Both the position numbers and the translations under genes were made by a program. The notes under the pieces are model-generated. The model was not told the origin of the DNA, did not search any database, and was given only the letters and a program-made list of their open reading frames with translations. This document shows positions 34,229 to 42,836 of a stretch of DNA of 55,232 nt, one piece after another. The DNA lies in assembly GCA_902625895.1 (NCBI GenBank), contig CACODD010000004.1, forward strand, positions 1 through 55,232, in the 5' to 3' direction. Source of the DNA: an uncultured Alphaproteobacteria bacterium (GTDB taxonomy: Bacteria > Pseudomonadota > Alphaproteobacteria > Methylaequorales > Methylaequoraceae). Each line of letters begins with the position of its first letter. Positions within the stretch are counted from its first letter, which is position 1.

Positions 34229-35160
34229 GAAAAGTCAGTATAATTGGTTCTGGTTCTTGGGCAAGAGCGCTAACAAAAGTCTTTATTAAAAGAGAGCTTT
34301 TAGTAAAGTATAGAAAATCAGTTAATAAATCAAAATTTACAAGCAAAACAATAAAGTTTACTAATCACTTCAAAGATCTTGATAAATCTTACTTCATTTT
34401 TTTAGCGATACCGTCACAATCAATTAGACAAAATCTTATTGAACTAAAAAGTAAAACTAGCTGTTATAATTCAGTTTTTATTATTTGTAGTAAAGGAGTT
34501 GAGCAAAGAACTAATCAGCTTATGAGCGAAGTTGTTTTAGATATATTTCCAAAAAGCAAAATAGTTATTCTTTCTGGTCCAAACTTTTCTTCAGAATTAA
34601 TTGGAAATAAACCCTCAGCTACAGTTTTATCATCATTGAATAAAAAATCATTGTTAGAAGTATCAGAGCTTTTTTCTATAGAAAAGCTTAGGGTATATTT
34701 TAACAACGATATAATTGGAACACAATTGGGTGGGGCAATGAAAAATGTAATTGCTATTGCTTGCGGGTTTGCAAAGGGTAAAAATCTTGGAGAAAATGCT
34801 AAAGCTGCTATAATTACAAGAGGGATGTCTGAGATAGTAAAATTAGGTGTTAAAATGGGAGCAAAAAGAAAAACATTTTATGGTTTATCAGGAATTGGTG
34901 ATCTTACACTTACATGCTCCTCTTTGAAATCAAGAAATACAAAATTTGGTTACGATCTAGCAAAGGGAGTTAAGCTCATTAACTTAAAAGGGAATTGTAC
35001 TTTGGAGGGATTTGAATCATGTGAAAGTATTTGTAAACTAGGACAAAAACATGAGGTTGAATTACCATTATGTAATTCTGTAAAAAAAATAATAAATGGA
35101 GCAAACGCTCAATTGGTTATTTCTAGCCTTTTATCAAGACCACTTCAATTTGAAAACTAA
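34225..35160 (+). CDS. gpsA: GpsA, glycerol-3-phosphate dehydrogenase [NAD(P)+]
   Basis: Reduces dihydroxyacetone phosphate to sn-glycerol-3-phosphate for phospholipid synthesis. From the ATG at 34225 it has 311 residues (an in-frame GTG at 34207 would add six). Signatures are IIGSGSWARALT at the N-terminus, FLAIPSQSIR, SGPNFSSEL, the catalytic-lysine region GGAMKNVIAIACG, and GLSGIGDLTLTCSS. The ATG overlaps the tsaD stop (ATGA). The cofactor loop GSGSWA differs slightly from the usual GxGxxG/A but remains functional-looking. Confidence 0.95.
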   Translation: MRKVSIIGSGSWARALTKVFIKRELLVKYRKSVNKSKFTSKTIKFTNHFKDLDKSYFIFLAIPSQSIRQNLIELKSKTSCYNSVFIICSKGVEQRTNQLMSEVVLDIFPKSKIVILSGPNFSSELIGNKPSATVLSSLNKKSLLEVSELFSIEKLRVYFNNDIIGTQLGGAMKNVIAIACGFAKGKNLGENAKAAIITRGMSEIVKLGVKMGAKRKTFYGLSGIGDLTLTCSSLKSRNTKFGYDLAKGVKLINLKGNCTLEGFESCESICKLGQKHEVELPLCNSVKKIINGANAQLVISSLLSRPLQFEN

Positions 35161-35432
35161 TGGCTTACCTTATAACTTGTACAGATAAAGAAAATTCGAT
35201 TGATTTGAGACTTTCAACAAGAGAAAAACACATCAAATATTTACAAAAAATAAAAAAGAAATTAATTCTTGCCGGGCCTATTTTGGATAAAAACGATAAT
35301 CCTGTGGGTACTGTTTTAATTGTTGATTTTGATAAGCTTACTTCTGTAAAAAAGTTTTTAAATGACGATCCTTACTCGAAAGTTAATCTTTTTAAAGAAG
35401 TAAACATAATTAGATTTAAAAAAGTTATATAA
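35160..35432 (+). CDS. YciI-like protein
   Basis: Small dimeric alpha-beta ferredoxin-like protein of 90 residues. Features are an N-terminal strand YLITCTDKENS, a helix with REKHIKYLQKIKKKL, the turn ILAGPILDKNDNPVGTVLIVDF, and a C-terminal FLNDDPYSKVNLFKEVNIIRFKKV. The conserved H-x-x-Y/F and DDPY elements identify the YciI/YCII family, whose reaction is generally unknown. It begins on the last base of gpsA, and the tsaD-gpsA-yciI order is frequent in Alphaproteobacteria. Confidence 0.9.
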   Translation: MAYLITCTDKENSIDLRLSTREKHIKYLQKIKKKLILAGPILDKNDNPVGTVLIVDFDKLTSVKKFLNDDPYSKVNLFKEVNIIRFKKVI

Positions 35433-35458
35433 AATTTCTTTAAATTGAAAATTTAACG

Positions 35459-35488
35459 TTGACCATATGCTTATACCAGAGTTACAAT
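35459..35488 (+). promoter_or_regulatory. Candidate sigma-70 promoter for acsA
   Basis: TTGACC at 35459-35464 and TACAAT at 35483-35488 with an 18-base spacer, in the 77-base gap ahead of acsA. Each box differs from consensus at one position. The predicted transcript starts about 15 bases before the ATG at 35510, giving a short leader with no clear Shine-Dalgarno sequence. Confidence 0.5.
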
Positions 35489-35509
35489 TCATTTTGTAAA
35501 CTGTAATAA

Positions 35510-37429
35510 ATGAAAAATATAATCGTAAATAAAACTAGCCACAAAAGTTTATCTTTTGAAGATTATAAGAAAGAATATTTAAGATCAATCCATAATTCTG
35601 AAGACTTTTGGACAGAAAAAGCAAATTCAATAAGTTGGATAAAAAAGTTCACCAAAACCAGAGAAAGTTCATTCGAAAAAGACATAAGTGTTAAATGGTT
35701 TGCAGACGGCACATTAAATGTAAGTTTTAACTGTTTAGATAGGCATCTTAAAGAAAGAGGTAACAAAACTGCTATTATTTGGGAATCAGATGATCCAAAT
35801 ATTTCAAAAAAAATAACTTATAGAGAGCTTTATGAAGAAGTTTGTAAATTCTCCAATGGACTAAAATCTATTGGTGTGAAAAAGGGAGACAGGGTAACTA
35901 TCTACATGCCAATGATACCAGAAGCAGCAATAGCAATGTTATCTTGTGCCAGATTAGGAGCTATACACTCTGTTGTTTTTGGGGGGTTTGCACCTGAATC
36001 TTTAAGAAATAGACTCGATGATTGTAGCTCTTCATTTATTATAACTGCAAATGAGGGTATAAGAGGTGGAAAAAAAATTCCATTATTAGCAAATGTGAAG
36101 GAGGCCTTGAAAGGTTATAAAAAAATAAAAAAAAATATTATTGTAAAAAGAACAACCAGCGAGGATCATTTTGAAAGTGAAAATGATATTTGGTATCATG
36201 AACTTATTGCCGACCAATCAAACGAATGTAAACCTGTTGAACAAAATTCTGAAGATCCTTTATTTATTTTATATACCTCAGGATCAACAGGCAAGCCAAA
36301 GGGGGTACTCCATACTAGTGCTGGTTATCTTCTTCATGCTTCATTGAGTCACAAAATTATCTTCAACCTACAAGAGGAAGATATTTATTGGTGCACAGCA
36401 GATGTTGGTTGGGTTACAGGTCATTCGTATATTGTTTACGGTCCTTTGTGTAATGGTGGAACAACATTGATGTTTGAGGGTATCCCTACTTTTCCGACAG
36501 CTGCAAGGTTCTGGGAGGTAATAGATAAATTTAAAGTCAATATTTTTTATACCGCTCCAACTGCTATCAGAGCTTTAATGGGTTTAGGCGATGATTTTGT
36601 AAAGAAAACAAACAGAGCTTCATTAAGAATTCTTGGAACAGTAGGAGAACCAATTAATCCAGAGGCTTGGAATTGGTATTATGAAATAGTTGGAGAAGGA
36701 AGATGTCCTGTAATAGACACATGGTGGCAAACTGAAACTGGTGCAACTTTGATTTCTCCAATAACAGGAACGACTCCCCTCAAACCTGGGTCAGCTACAT
36801 TACCTTTTTATGGTGTTGAGCCAGTGATAGTCGACAATGACGGAAAAGTACTTGAAGGTGCTTGTGAAGGTAATTTATGCATTAGTTCATCATGGCCAGG
36901 AATGATGAGAACAGTTTATAACGATCACAAAAGATTTATTGATACATATTTCTCTTCTTTCAAAGGTAAATATTTCACAGGCGATGGTTGTAAGAGAGAT
37001 GAAGATGGTTACTACTGGATCACAGGACGCGTTGATGACGTTATTAATGTTTCAGGTCATAGACTAGGAACTGCTGAAGTTGAAAGTGCATTGGTTTTAC
37101 ACGAAAAAGTTTCAGAGGCAGCAGTTGTGGGCTATCCTCATGACATAAAGGGTCAAGGAATTTACGCCTATATCACTCTAATGAAGGGACAAGAATATAC
37201 CGATCAGTTAAAAAAAGAACTCGTTTCATGGGTAAGATCAGTTATTGGACCTATTGCCTCGCCTGATATAATTCAGTGGGCACCAAATTTGCCAAAAACC
37301 AGATCAGGAAAAATTATGAGGAGGATATTAAGAAAGGTTGCGTCAAAAGAAGAAGAAGCAATTGGAGATGTCTCGACTCTGAATGAACCAGAAGTTGTTG
37401 AAGAATTAATTAAGAATAGAGTTGATTAA
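35510..37429 (+). CDS. acsA: AcsA, acetyl-CoA synthetase
   Basis: AMP-forming enzyme activating acetate to acetyl-CoA. The 639 residues match the family. The ATP-binding P-loop-like motif [15 protein letters not shown] is near 255-270, [13 protein letters not shown] near 405, and the hinge and catalytic tail include [21 protein letters not shown] and [13 protein letters not shown]. The acylation-sensitive lysine is Lys601. The N-terminal W-x-x-K and F-x-x-W-F-x-x-G-x-L-N-x-x-x-N-C-L-D-R-H block is also present. It has its own upstream gap with a promoter-like sequence. Confidence 0.97.
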   Translation: MKNIIVNKTSHKSLSFEDYKKEYLRSIHNSEDFWTEKANSISWIKKFTKTRESSFEKDISVKWFADGTLNVSFNCLDRHLKERGNKTAIIWESDDPNISKKITYRELYEEVCKFSNGLKSIGVKKGDRVTIYMPMIPEAAIAMLSCARLGAIHSVVFGGFAPESLRNRLDDCSSSFIITANEGIRGGKKIPLLANVKEALKGYKKIKKNIIVKRTTSEDHFESENDIWYHELIADQSNECKPVEQNSEDPLFILYTSGSTGKPKGVLHTSAGYLLHASLSHKIIFNLQEEDIYWCTADVGWVTGHSYIVYGPLCNGGTTLMFEGIPTFPTAARFWEVIDKFKVNIFYTAPTAIRALMGLGDDFVKKTNRASLRILGTVGEPINPEAWNWYYEIVGEGRCPVIDTWWQTETGATLISPITGTTPLKPGSATLPFYGVEPVIVDNDGKVLEGACEGNLCISSSWPGMMRTVYNDHKRFIDTYFSSFKGKYFTGDGCKRDEDGYYWITGRVDDVINVSGHRLGTAEVESALVLHEKVSEAAVVGYPHDIKGQGIYAYITLMKGQEYTDQLKKELVSWVRSVIGPIASPDIIQWAPNLPKTRSGKIMRRILRKVASKEEEAIGDVSTLNEPEVVEELIKNRVD

Positions 37430-37433
37430 CAGA

Positions 37434-37568
37434 TTAAAAGTCATAACAAATACCTTTTTTTTCCCAATCACCATATCTCGTTGGTTCAGGTCCAGTTGGA
37501 CCACCAATCTCTTTTTCTTTTTGCGGTTTAAGGTTTTTGCTTTTTTTTTGTTTAATATTTTTATTCAT
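37434..37568 (-). CDS. DUF1674 / SDHAF4-like protein (44 residues)
   Basis: Very short gene on the minus strand between acsA and rsmB. A lysine-rich N-terminus leads into the family signature: [18 protein letters not shown], ending in CYDF. This glycine-proline, R-Y-G-D-W-E and C-x-D-F pattern is that of DUF1674, the bacterial relatives of mitochondrial SDHAF4, which assists maturation of the succinate dehydrogenase flavoprotein. In many Alphaproteobacteria it is adjacent to rsmB, as here. It is convergent with acsA (four-base gap) and divergent from rsmB. Confidence 0.88.
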   Translation of the reverse strand: MNKNIKQKKSKNLKPQKEKEIGGPTGPEPTRYGDWEKKGICYDF

Positions 37569-37609
37569 GATAATAATCTAGTTAATAATTTTACTCTTTC
37601 TATAATTAA

Positions 37610-38902
37610 TTGTTTAACACAAGAGAAATAGCAACTCAAATACTAACTGACATTTATTTAAAATTTGAGTTTTTTGAAACTGCAGTTCTTCTAAGTAAAA
37701 ACTTTAGCAGGCTTAACCAAAGGGATAAAGCATTTGTTAGATATTTAGTTCTCAATACTTTAAGAAGGCATGGACAAGTAGATAAAGTTCTTAATGACTT
37801 TGTAAAGGTTCCAATTAAAAAAAAAAATTTTTATATTTTAAATTTATTAAGATTATCAATTTGTCAAATTCTTTTTTTAGATATAAAAGATTATTCCATC
37901 GTAAACACTGCAGTAGAAATATCTAAAAACTATAAAGTTGACAAATTTGTGAACGGTCTCTTAAGAAACATTTGCAGAAATAAATACAAGATTCTTCAAA
38001 ATTTAGAATATACAAACAATATTCCATATTGGATCAAAAATGACATAATTCAAAATTTAGGTAAAGAAACGTTAGAAAAAATATCTAAAAGAGTAGTTAA
38101 TGAACCAAATTTGAATATCAAAATTAAAGCTAATTGTTTGAAAGAAAAGAATTGGGAAAAACTTCTTAATGGAAAATTTATTTTAAATGATCTCTTAAAA
38201 ACGCAAAATGACGGTTTGATTGAAAAAAAACCCTATTTTAATGAAGGACATTGGTGGGTTCAAAATATCTCTTCGACTTTACCTGTTAGATTTATTTCAA
38301 GAATATTTAATAATTTTGATAAATCTAAAATATCCGTTCTAGATGTCGGTGCCGCACCAGGAGGTAAAACATTTCAGTTAATAGAAGAAAATTTTAATGT
38401 AAAATCTTTAGAAATATCACAAAGACGAATAAGAAGACTAAAAAAAAATTTACAAAGGCTTAAATTTGATACAGAGATTATTTGTGAGGACTTTTTAAAT
38501 TTCGAATATTCAGATTTATTCGATTGTATTTTAATTGATGCGCCATGCAGTGCATCAGGTTTAATGCAAAAAAAACCAGAAATATTGATAAGAGACAAGG
38601 AAAAAAACATAGAAAAGTTAATTGATAAACAACAAAAGATGCTTCAAAAAACAGAACAACTTTTGAAAATTGGAGGTTATATTGTTTACTGTGTTTGCTC
38701 AATACATTCAAGTGAAGGCTCACACCAGATTGAAACTTTTTTAAGAAAAAATAAAAATTTTAAAATTGTTGAATTCAATAACATTGTCAGTAACTTTGGA
38801 AAATATTTAAAAAAAGGTATGTTAACTATCATACCAGAAGATTTCGGTTGTAATGCAGAAGCGGACGGATTTTTTATTTCTATTTTAAAACGAGTAAAAT
38901 AA
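37610..38902 (+). CDS. rsmB: RsmB/Sun, 16S rRNA m5C967 methyltransferase
   Basis: SAM-dependent RNA cytosine-C5 methyltransferase. The 430 residues have an N-terminal NusB-like RNA-binding domain (TREIATQILTDIY ... FVRYLVLNTLRRHGQVD), then a Rossmann methyltransferase. The SAM motif is LDVGAAPGGKT, followed by the motif IV cysteine IDAPCSASG and the catalytic-cysteine motif YCVCSIHSSEG. Threonine is usual in that last motif (TCS), so CVCS is a small variant. The start is TTG, chosen because the NusB domain begins right there. It precedes the heparinase-like gene by five bases. Confidence 0.94.
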   Translation: MFNTREIATQILTDIYLKFEFFETAVLLSKNFSRLNQRDKAFVRYLVLNTLRRHGQVDKVLNDFVKVPIKKKNFYILNLLRLSICQILFLDIKDYSIVNTAVEISKNYKVDKFVNGLLRNICRNKYKILQNLEYTNNIPYWIKNDIIQNLGKETLEKISKRVVNEPNLNIKIKANCLKEKNWEKLLNGKFILNDLLKTQNDGLIEKKPYFNEGHWWVQNISSTLPVRFISRIFNNFDKSKISVLDVGAAPGGKTFQLIEENFNVKSLEISQRRIRRLKKNLQRLKFDTEIICEDFLNFEYSDLFDCILIDAPCSASGLMQKKPEILIRDKEKNIEKLIDKQQKMLQKTEQLLKIGGYIVYCVCSIHSSEGSHQIETFLRKNKNFKIVEFNNIVSNFGKYLKKGMLTIIPEDFGCNAEADGFFISILKRVK

Positions 38903-38907
38903 AACAG

Positions 38908-40518
38908 ATGAAAAATATATTAAGAAATTTTCAATTATCTCTTTTTTTCAAAAACACTCTCTTCAATCAAATCTTTAATGAAGGTATTGATGGAAAAATA
39001 CAATATAATCCTGAAAGTCTCTGGAAAGGAAATAAATTTGAAGGATCACGAATAATTGAAGGTTTTCTTTACTTTCAAAAAGAAAGTGTATTTTTAAATA
39101 GCAATGTTTGGAATAAAAATCATGGAAGTATTGCATGGAATAGTTATCTTCACAGTTTTATGTGGATTAAAGATGTAAGAGCGGTGGGTACTGATGAAGC
39201 GAGAATTTTCGTAAGACAGAAGATTCTATCATGGATTGATCAATCTGATTATTTGAGCCAGCATATTTGGGATGTAGAAGTCATGTCAAAAAGAATTTTT
39301 TATCTACTTACCAACCTATCTTTTTTCTTTGAAACAGCAAATGAGAGTTTTCAAAAAAAGTTTGCAGAAAATATTAACAAGCAAAGTATCTTATTATTAA
39401 AAAAAATAAAAAAAGTTAAAAATCTAAAAAACAAAATTTTTATTTCAAAATCTTTACTTCTTGCTTCTTTATGCTTTAAAAACTTAGAAAAAAATTTTGA
39501 TTACTCAGTTAAACTTTTACAAAAAACAATTGAAATTACAATTAAAGATGGGATGCATTACTTAAGATCTCCGAGTGAACATTTTTATTTTCTTTGTTCA
39601 ATATTAGATATAAAAAATTTTTTCGGAAACCTTAATAAAGAATTACCGATTGGCTTAAATGAAACAATAAAAGAAATGACAATAATTCTTGATTTCTTCA
39701 GAATAGGAGACGGTCATTTAGCGATCTTTAACAAATATGACTTTATTGGTTCAAATAAAATTTACAATCTTCAAAGAAAAATTGGTCACAAATATAGACT
39801 TCCTAATGTCTCAGAGTGCTCTGGTTTTCATAGAGTATCAAAAAATAAATTAATATTCATAATGGATTGTGGGAGTCCCTCGAAGGAAAAAACCCAAGCT
39901 GGTTCTCTCTCATTTGAATTGTCATATTTATCAGAAAAAATTGTTGTCAATTGTGGCTCACCTTTTGTTAACAATAGAGAGTGGGATGATGCTATGAGAT
40001 CAACAGCAGCCCACAGCACTGTTAATATAAATGAAATAAATTCATCTGATATTTTCTTTGATAAAGATACAACTTCAAGAATTGCAAAAGTTTTCTCTGA
40101 AAAATTCACTGAAAATGAAAATGTATGGATAAATTCTTATCATGAGGGTTACAAAGATATTTTTAGTATTATTCACAGAAGATTGATTCATATCGATCTT
40201 AAACATTTTGTTATTAGAGGTGAAGATTCATTTGAACATATTAAAACAAATCAAGAATATAAAAATCTTCAATATTTTTTAAGATTTCATATTCATCCTG
40301 GCATTAAACTGAATGTAACCACTAGTAAAAAAAAAGTAGTTTTAAAATTACGAAATAATCAGGGGTGGGAATTTATATGTTCAGAACCAAAGATTGAAAT
40401 TCATGATGGCATTTATTTAGGAGAGAATAAAATAGTACAACCTAACTACCATATCTTGATAAAAGACCACATTTTTCCAAAAACTAAAATTAATTGGTTG
40501 TTCAGGCTTATATCGTAA
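38908..40518 (+). CDS. Heparinase II/III-like protein
   Basis: Predicted polysaccharide-lyase-like protein of 536 residues. An N-terminal alpha-helical domain (SYLHSFMWIKDVRAVGTDEARIFVRQ) is followed by a beta-rich domain with ECSGFHRVSKNKLIFIMDCGSPS, SLSFELSYLSEKIVVNCG, STAAHSTVNINEINSSDIF and SYHEGYKDIFSIIHRRLIHI. The AHST...N block is the heparinase II/III core. No signal peptide is evident, so it is probably not an exported lyase. It is a standard alphaproteobacterial neighbour of rsmB and purH, with a suspected role in envelope glycan metabolism. Confidence 0.87.
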   Translation: MKNILRNFQLSLFFKNTLFNQIFNEGIDGKIQYNPESLWKGNKFEGSRIIEGFLYFQKESVFLNSNVWNKNHGSIAWNSYLHSFMWIKDVRAVGTDEARIFVRQKILSWIDQSDYLSQHIWDVEVMSKRIFYLLTNLSFFFETANESFQKKFAENINKQSILLLKKIKKVKNLKNKIFISKSLLLASLCFKNLEKNFDYSVKLLQKTIEITIKDGMHYLRSPSEHFYFLCSILDIKNFFGNLNKELPIGLNETIKEMTIILDFFRIGDGHLAIFNKYDFIGSNKIYNLQRKIGHKYRLPNVSECSGFHRVSKNKLIFIMDCGSPSKEKTQAGSLSFELSYLSEKIVVNCGSPFVNNREWDDAMRSTAAHSTVNINEINSSDIFFDKDTTSRIAKVFSEKFTENENVWINSYHEGYKDIFSIIHRRLIHIDLKHFVIRGEDSFEHIKTNQEYKNLQYFLRFHIHPGIKLNVTTSKKKVVLKLRNNQGWEFICSEPKIEIHDGIYLGENKIVQPNYHILIKDHIFPKTKINWLFRLIS

Positions 40519-40522
40519 TACT

Positions 40523-41782
40523 CTAGAGTGACCAGTAATTTAAGTTTTTATCTCTTTTAGAGCCGACCTTACCTTTAATATCAAAAAACATACCGTCTGA
40601 TTTTAGAAAATTTTTAATAAAATCCATCCTCTGAAGATAGAATTTATGAGGCACTGCCAAAATAAAAGCATCAAAACTATTATTTTTAATTTTTTTTAAG
40701 TTTACCAACTTCAAATTATCAGATTTCACATATGGATCATGAAGTTTTACAGTATGTTGTTTATTTTTTAAAAATGAAATAATTTCAAAAGATTTAGAGT
40801 TTCTTAAGTCTGGTACGTCCTCTTTAAAAGTCAAACCTAAGAATAATACTTTTGATTTTCTTTTCAATTTTTCATCTATCCTTTTTGCAATAAAAGTTGG
40901 CATTTCATTATTTGTTTTTCTTCCTGATAAAATAACTTTGGGATTTATTTTTAACTTTGACGATTTGTGCGCTAAATAATAAGGATCCACACCTATACAA
41001 TGACCACCAACAAGACCTGGTTGAAATTTTAAGAAATTCCATTTTGTGGAAGATGCATTCAAAACATCATAAACGCTAATATTTAATTTGTTACATATTT
41101 TTGCTACCTCATTAATAAAAGCAATGTTTATATCTCTCTGAGAATTTTCAATTACTTTAGAAGCTTCAGCTACTTTAATATTCTTTGCTAAAAAAACCTT
41201 ACCTTTAGTGAGTTTTGAATAAATCTCTAAAAGTACTTTTTCTACCATTTTATTTTGACCTGATACTACTTTGTCAATTTTATCTATAGTATGAACTTTG
41301 TCGCCAGGATTTACTCTTTCAGGCGAATATCCAAGAAAAAAGTCTTTTCCCGACTTTAAATTTTTATTGTTTTTTTCAAGTATTGGAGCACAAATTTCTT
41401 CAGTTGCACCTGGATAAACAGTGCTTTCAAATACAACGATATCATTCTTTTTTAATAATTTTGATATAGTTTTGCAAACATCTCTTAGTGGCCTAAAGTC
41501 AGGTTTACAATTTTCAGTTATGGGTGTTGGTACTGTTGCGATGAAAATATTACAGTTTTTAAGATCTGTAAAATTATTTGTAACAATCAACTTTTTCTTT
41601 AAACAACTTTTAAGTTTAGTTTCTTTCACTTCCAATGTTTTATCAATTCCCTTGAGAAGTTGACTAACCCTATCCAAACTGATATCAAAACCTATGGTCT
41701 TATAAGATGAACATAACCCAACAGCTAGTGGTAATCCAACGTATCCTAAACCAAGTACTGCAATTTTCTTTTCTTTTATCAC
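40523..41782 (-). CDS. Nucleotide-sugar dehydrogenase (TviB/WbpO/WecC type)
   Basis: NAD-dependent oxidation of a UDP-N-acetylhexosamine to the uronic acid. The 419 residues contain the N-terminal Rossmann motif VLGLGYVGLPLAV, the VPTP segment, ESTVYPGAT, GYSPERVNPGD, the long dimer helix with VAEASKVIENSQRDINIA, and the catalytic cysteine Cys262 in GGHCIGVDPYYL. ERVNPG and GCID-x-T-x-E-like features place it nearer TviB/WbpO than UDP-glucose dehydrogenase. The start is GTG. It is convergent with the heparinase gene and divergent from the GT4 gene. Confidence 0.88.
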   Translation of the reverse strand: MIKEKKIAVLGLGYVGLPLAVGLCSSYKTIGFDISLDRVSQLLKGIDKTLEVKETKLKSCLKKKLIVTNNFTDLKNCNIFIATVPTPITENCKPDFRPLRDVCKTISKLLKKNDIVVFESTVYPGATEEICAPILEKNNKNLKSGKDFFLGYSPERVNPGDKVHTIDKIDKVVSGQNKMVEKVLLEIYSKLTKGKVFLAKNIKVAEASKVIENSQRDINIAFINEVAKICNKLNISVYDVLNASSTKWNFLKFQPGLVGGHCIGVDPYYLAHKSSKLKINPKVILSGRKTNNEMPTFIAKRIDEKLKRKSKVLFLGLTFKEDVPDLRNSKSFEIISFLKNKQHTVKLHDPYVKSDNLKLVNLKKIKNNSFDAFILAVPHKFYLQRMDFIKNFLKSDGMFFDIKGKVGSKRDKNLNYWSL

Positions 41783-41813
41783 TAATGAATATTATAATAG
41801 ATTGTAGTTAATT

Positions 41814-42836
41814 ATGAGTTTTATAATAATTTTAGCTTTATATCCACTAACTTCTGCATTATTAAGCTGGGCATTAAAATTTCTTAAAAATCCAACGTTT
41901 TTAGATGTTCCAATTGAAAGAAGTAATCATCAGACACCAAAGCCTCGAGGAGCTGGCATTATATTGATACCACTTATAATATTTTCAACATCTGTAATTT
42001 TTCTATTAGAAGATACGTTTAATAACAATTGGAAAATTATTTTTGGATTCTGTTTACTGCTCTCGATTATTTCTTTGTTGGATGACATGAAAAATATTAG
42101 TGCAAAAATCAGATTAACATTTCAGATATTTTGTGTATTTTCTTCGTTGTATCTTTTTAAGGATCAATTGAATATTTTAATAAGATCATCTGAGTTTTTG
42201 ATAATTTTTAACGGAATAGAATCTCTAGGACTAGGTCTAGTTTTTTGTTTTCTGGTTATGCTATGGGTATGGATAATCAATATGTTTAATTTTATGGATG
42301 GTATGGATGGAATAACTTCCGTTCAGATAAGTTCTTTATCTATTTTAACTAACTTTCTTGCTATTTTAGGGCTTACTGAAGAAAATTTCATTTATTTTAG
42401 TCTAATTCTTCTTACACTATCATTTGCATTTTACTCAGTAAACAAACCACCTTCTAAAATTTTTTTAGGGGATGTTGGATCAATCCCACTCGGTTTTATA
42501 GCAGGATTTATTCTTATATATAATATGATAATGTACAATTTGATTTTACCATTTCTAGTCATTATGCTTTATTATTTACTAGATTCTATTGCGACAATAA
42601 TTTTAAGATTTTTAAAAAAAGAAAATGTATTTGAGGCCCACAGCAGTCACTTTTATCAAAAAATATTGAGGAAAGGTTACAGTCACGATTATGTTCTAAA
42701 GAAGATAATTTATTTACATTCAATTCTATTAATACTGGCCATCCTTTCTTATTATTATCCTATACCCTCATTAATCCTTGCCTTTTTTTGTACTTCTTCA
42801 TTATTAATTTTCTTTAATTCAAGGAAATTTAAATGA
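41814..42836 (+). CDS. GT4 polyprenyl-phosphate sugar-1-phosphate transferase (WbpL/WecA-like)
   Basis: Eleven-helix membrane enzyme of 340 residues that starts O-antigen or capsule units by moving an amino sugar phosphate to undecaprenyl phosphate. The cytosolic motifs are DVPIERSNHQTPKPRGAGI, SLLDDMKNIS (metal-binding DD), NMFNFMDGMDGI, and FLGDVGSIPLGF. The C-terminal SSHFYQKIL is the substrate loop of the WbpL/WbcO branch rather than MraY. It overlaps the dehydratase gene by four bases (ATGA). Confidence 0.9.
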   Translation: MSFIIILALYPLTSALLSWALKFLKNPTFLDVPIERSNHQTPKPRGAGIILIPLIIFSTSVIFLLEDTFNNNWKIIFGFCLLLSIISLLDDMKNISAKIRLTFQIFCVFSSLYLFKDQLNILIRSSEFLIIFNGIESLGLGLVFCFLVMLWVWIINMFNFMDGMDGITSVQISSLSILTNFLAILGLTEENFIYFSLILLTLSFAFYSVNKPPSKIFLGDVGSIPLGFIAGFILIYNMIMYNLILPFLVIMLYYLLDSIATIILRFLKKENVFEAHSSHFYQKILRKGYSHDYVLKKIIYLHSILLILAILSYYYPIPSLILAFFCTSSLLIFFNSRKFK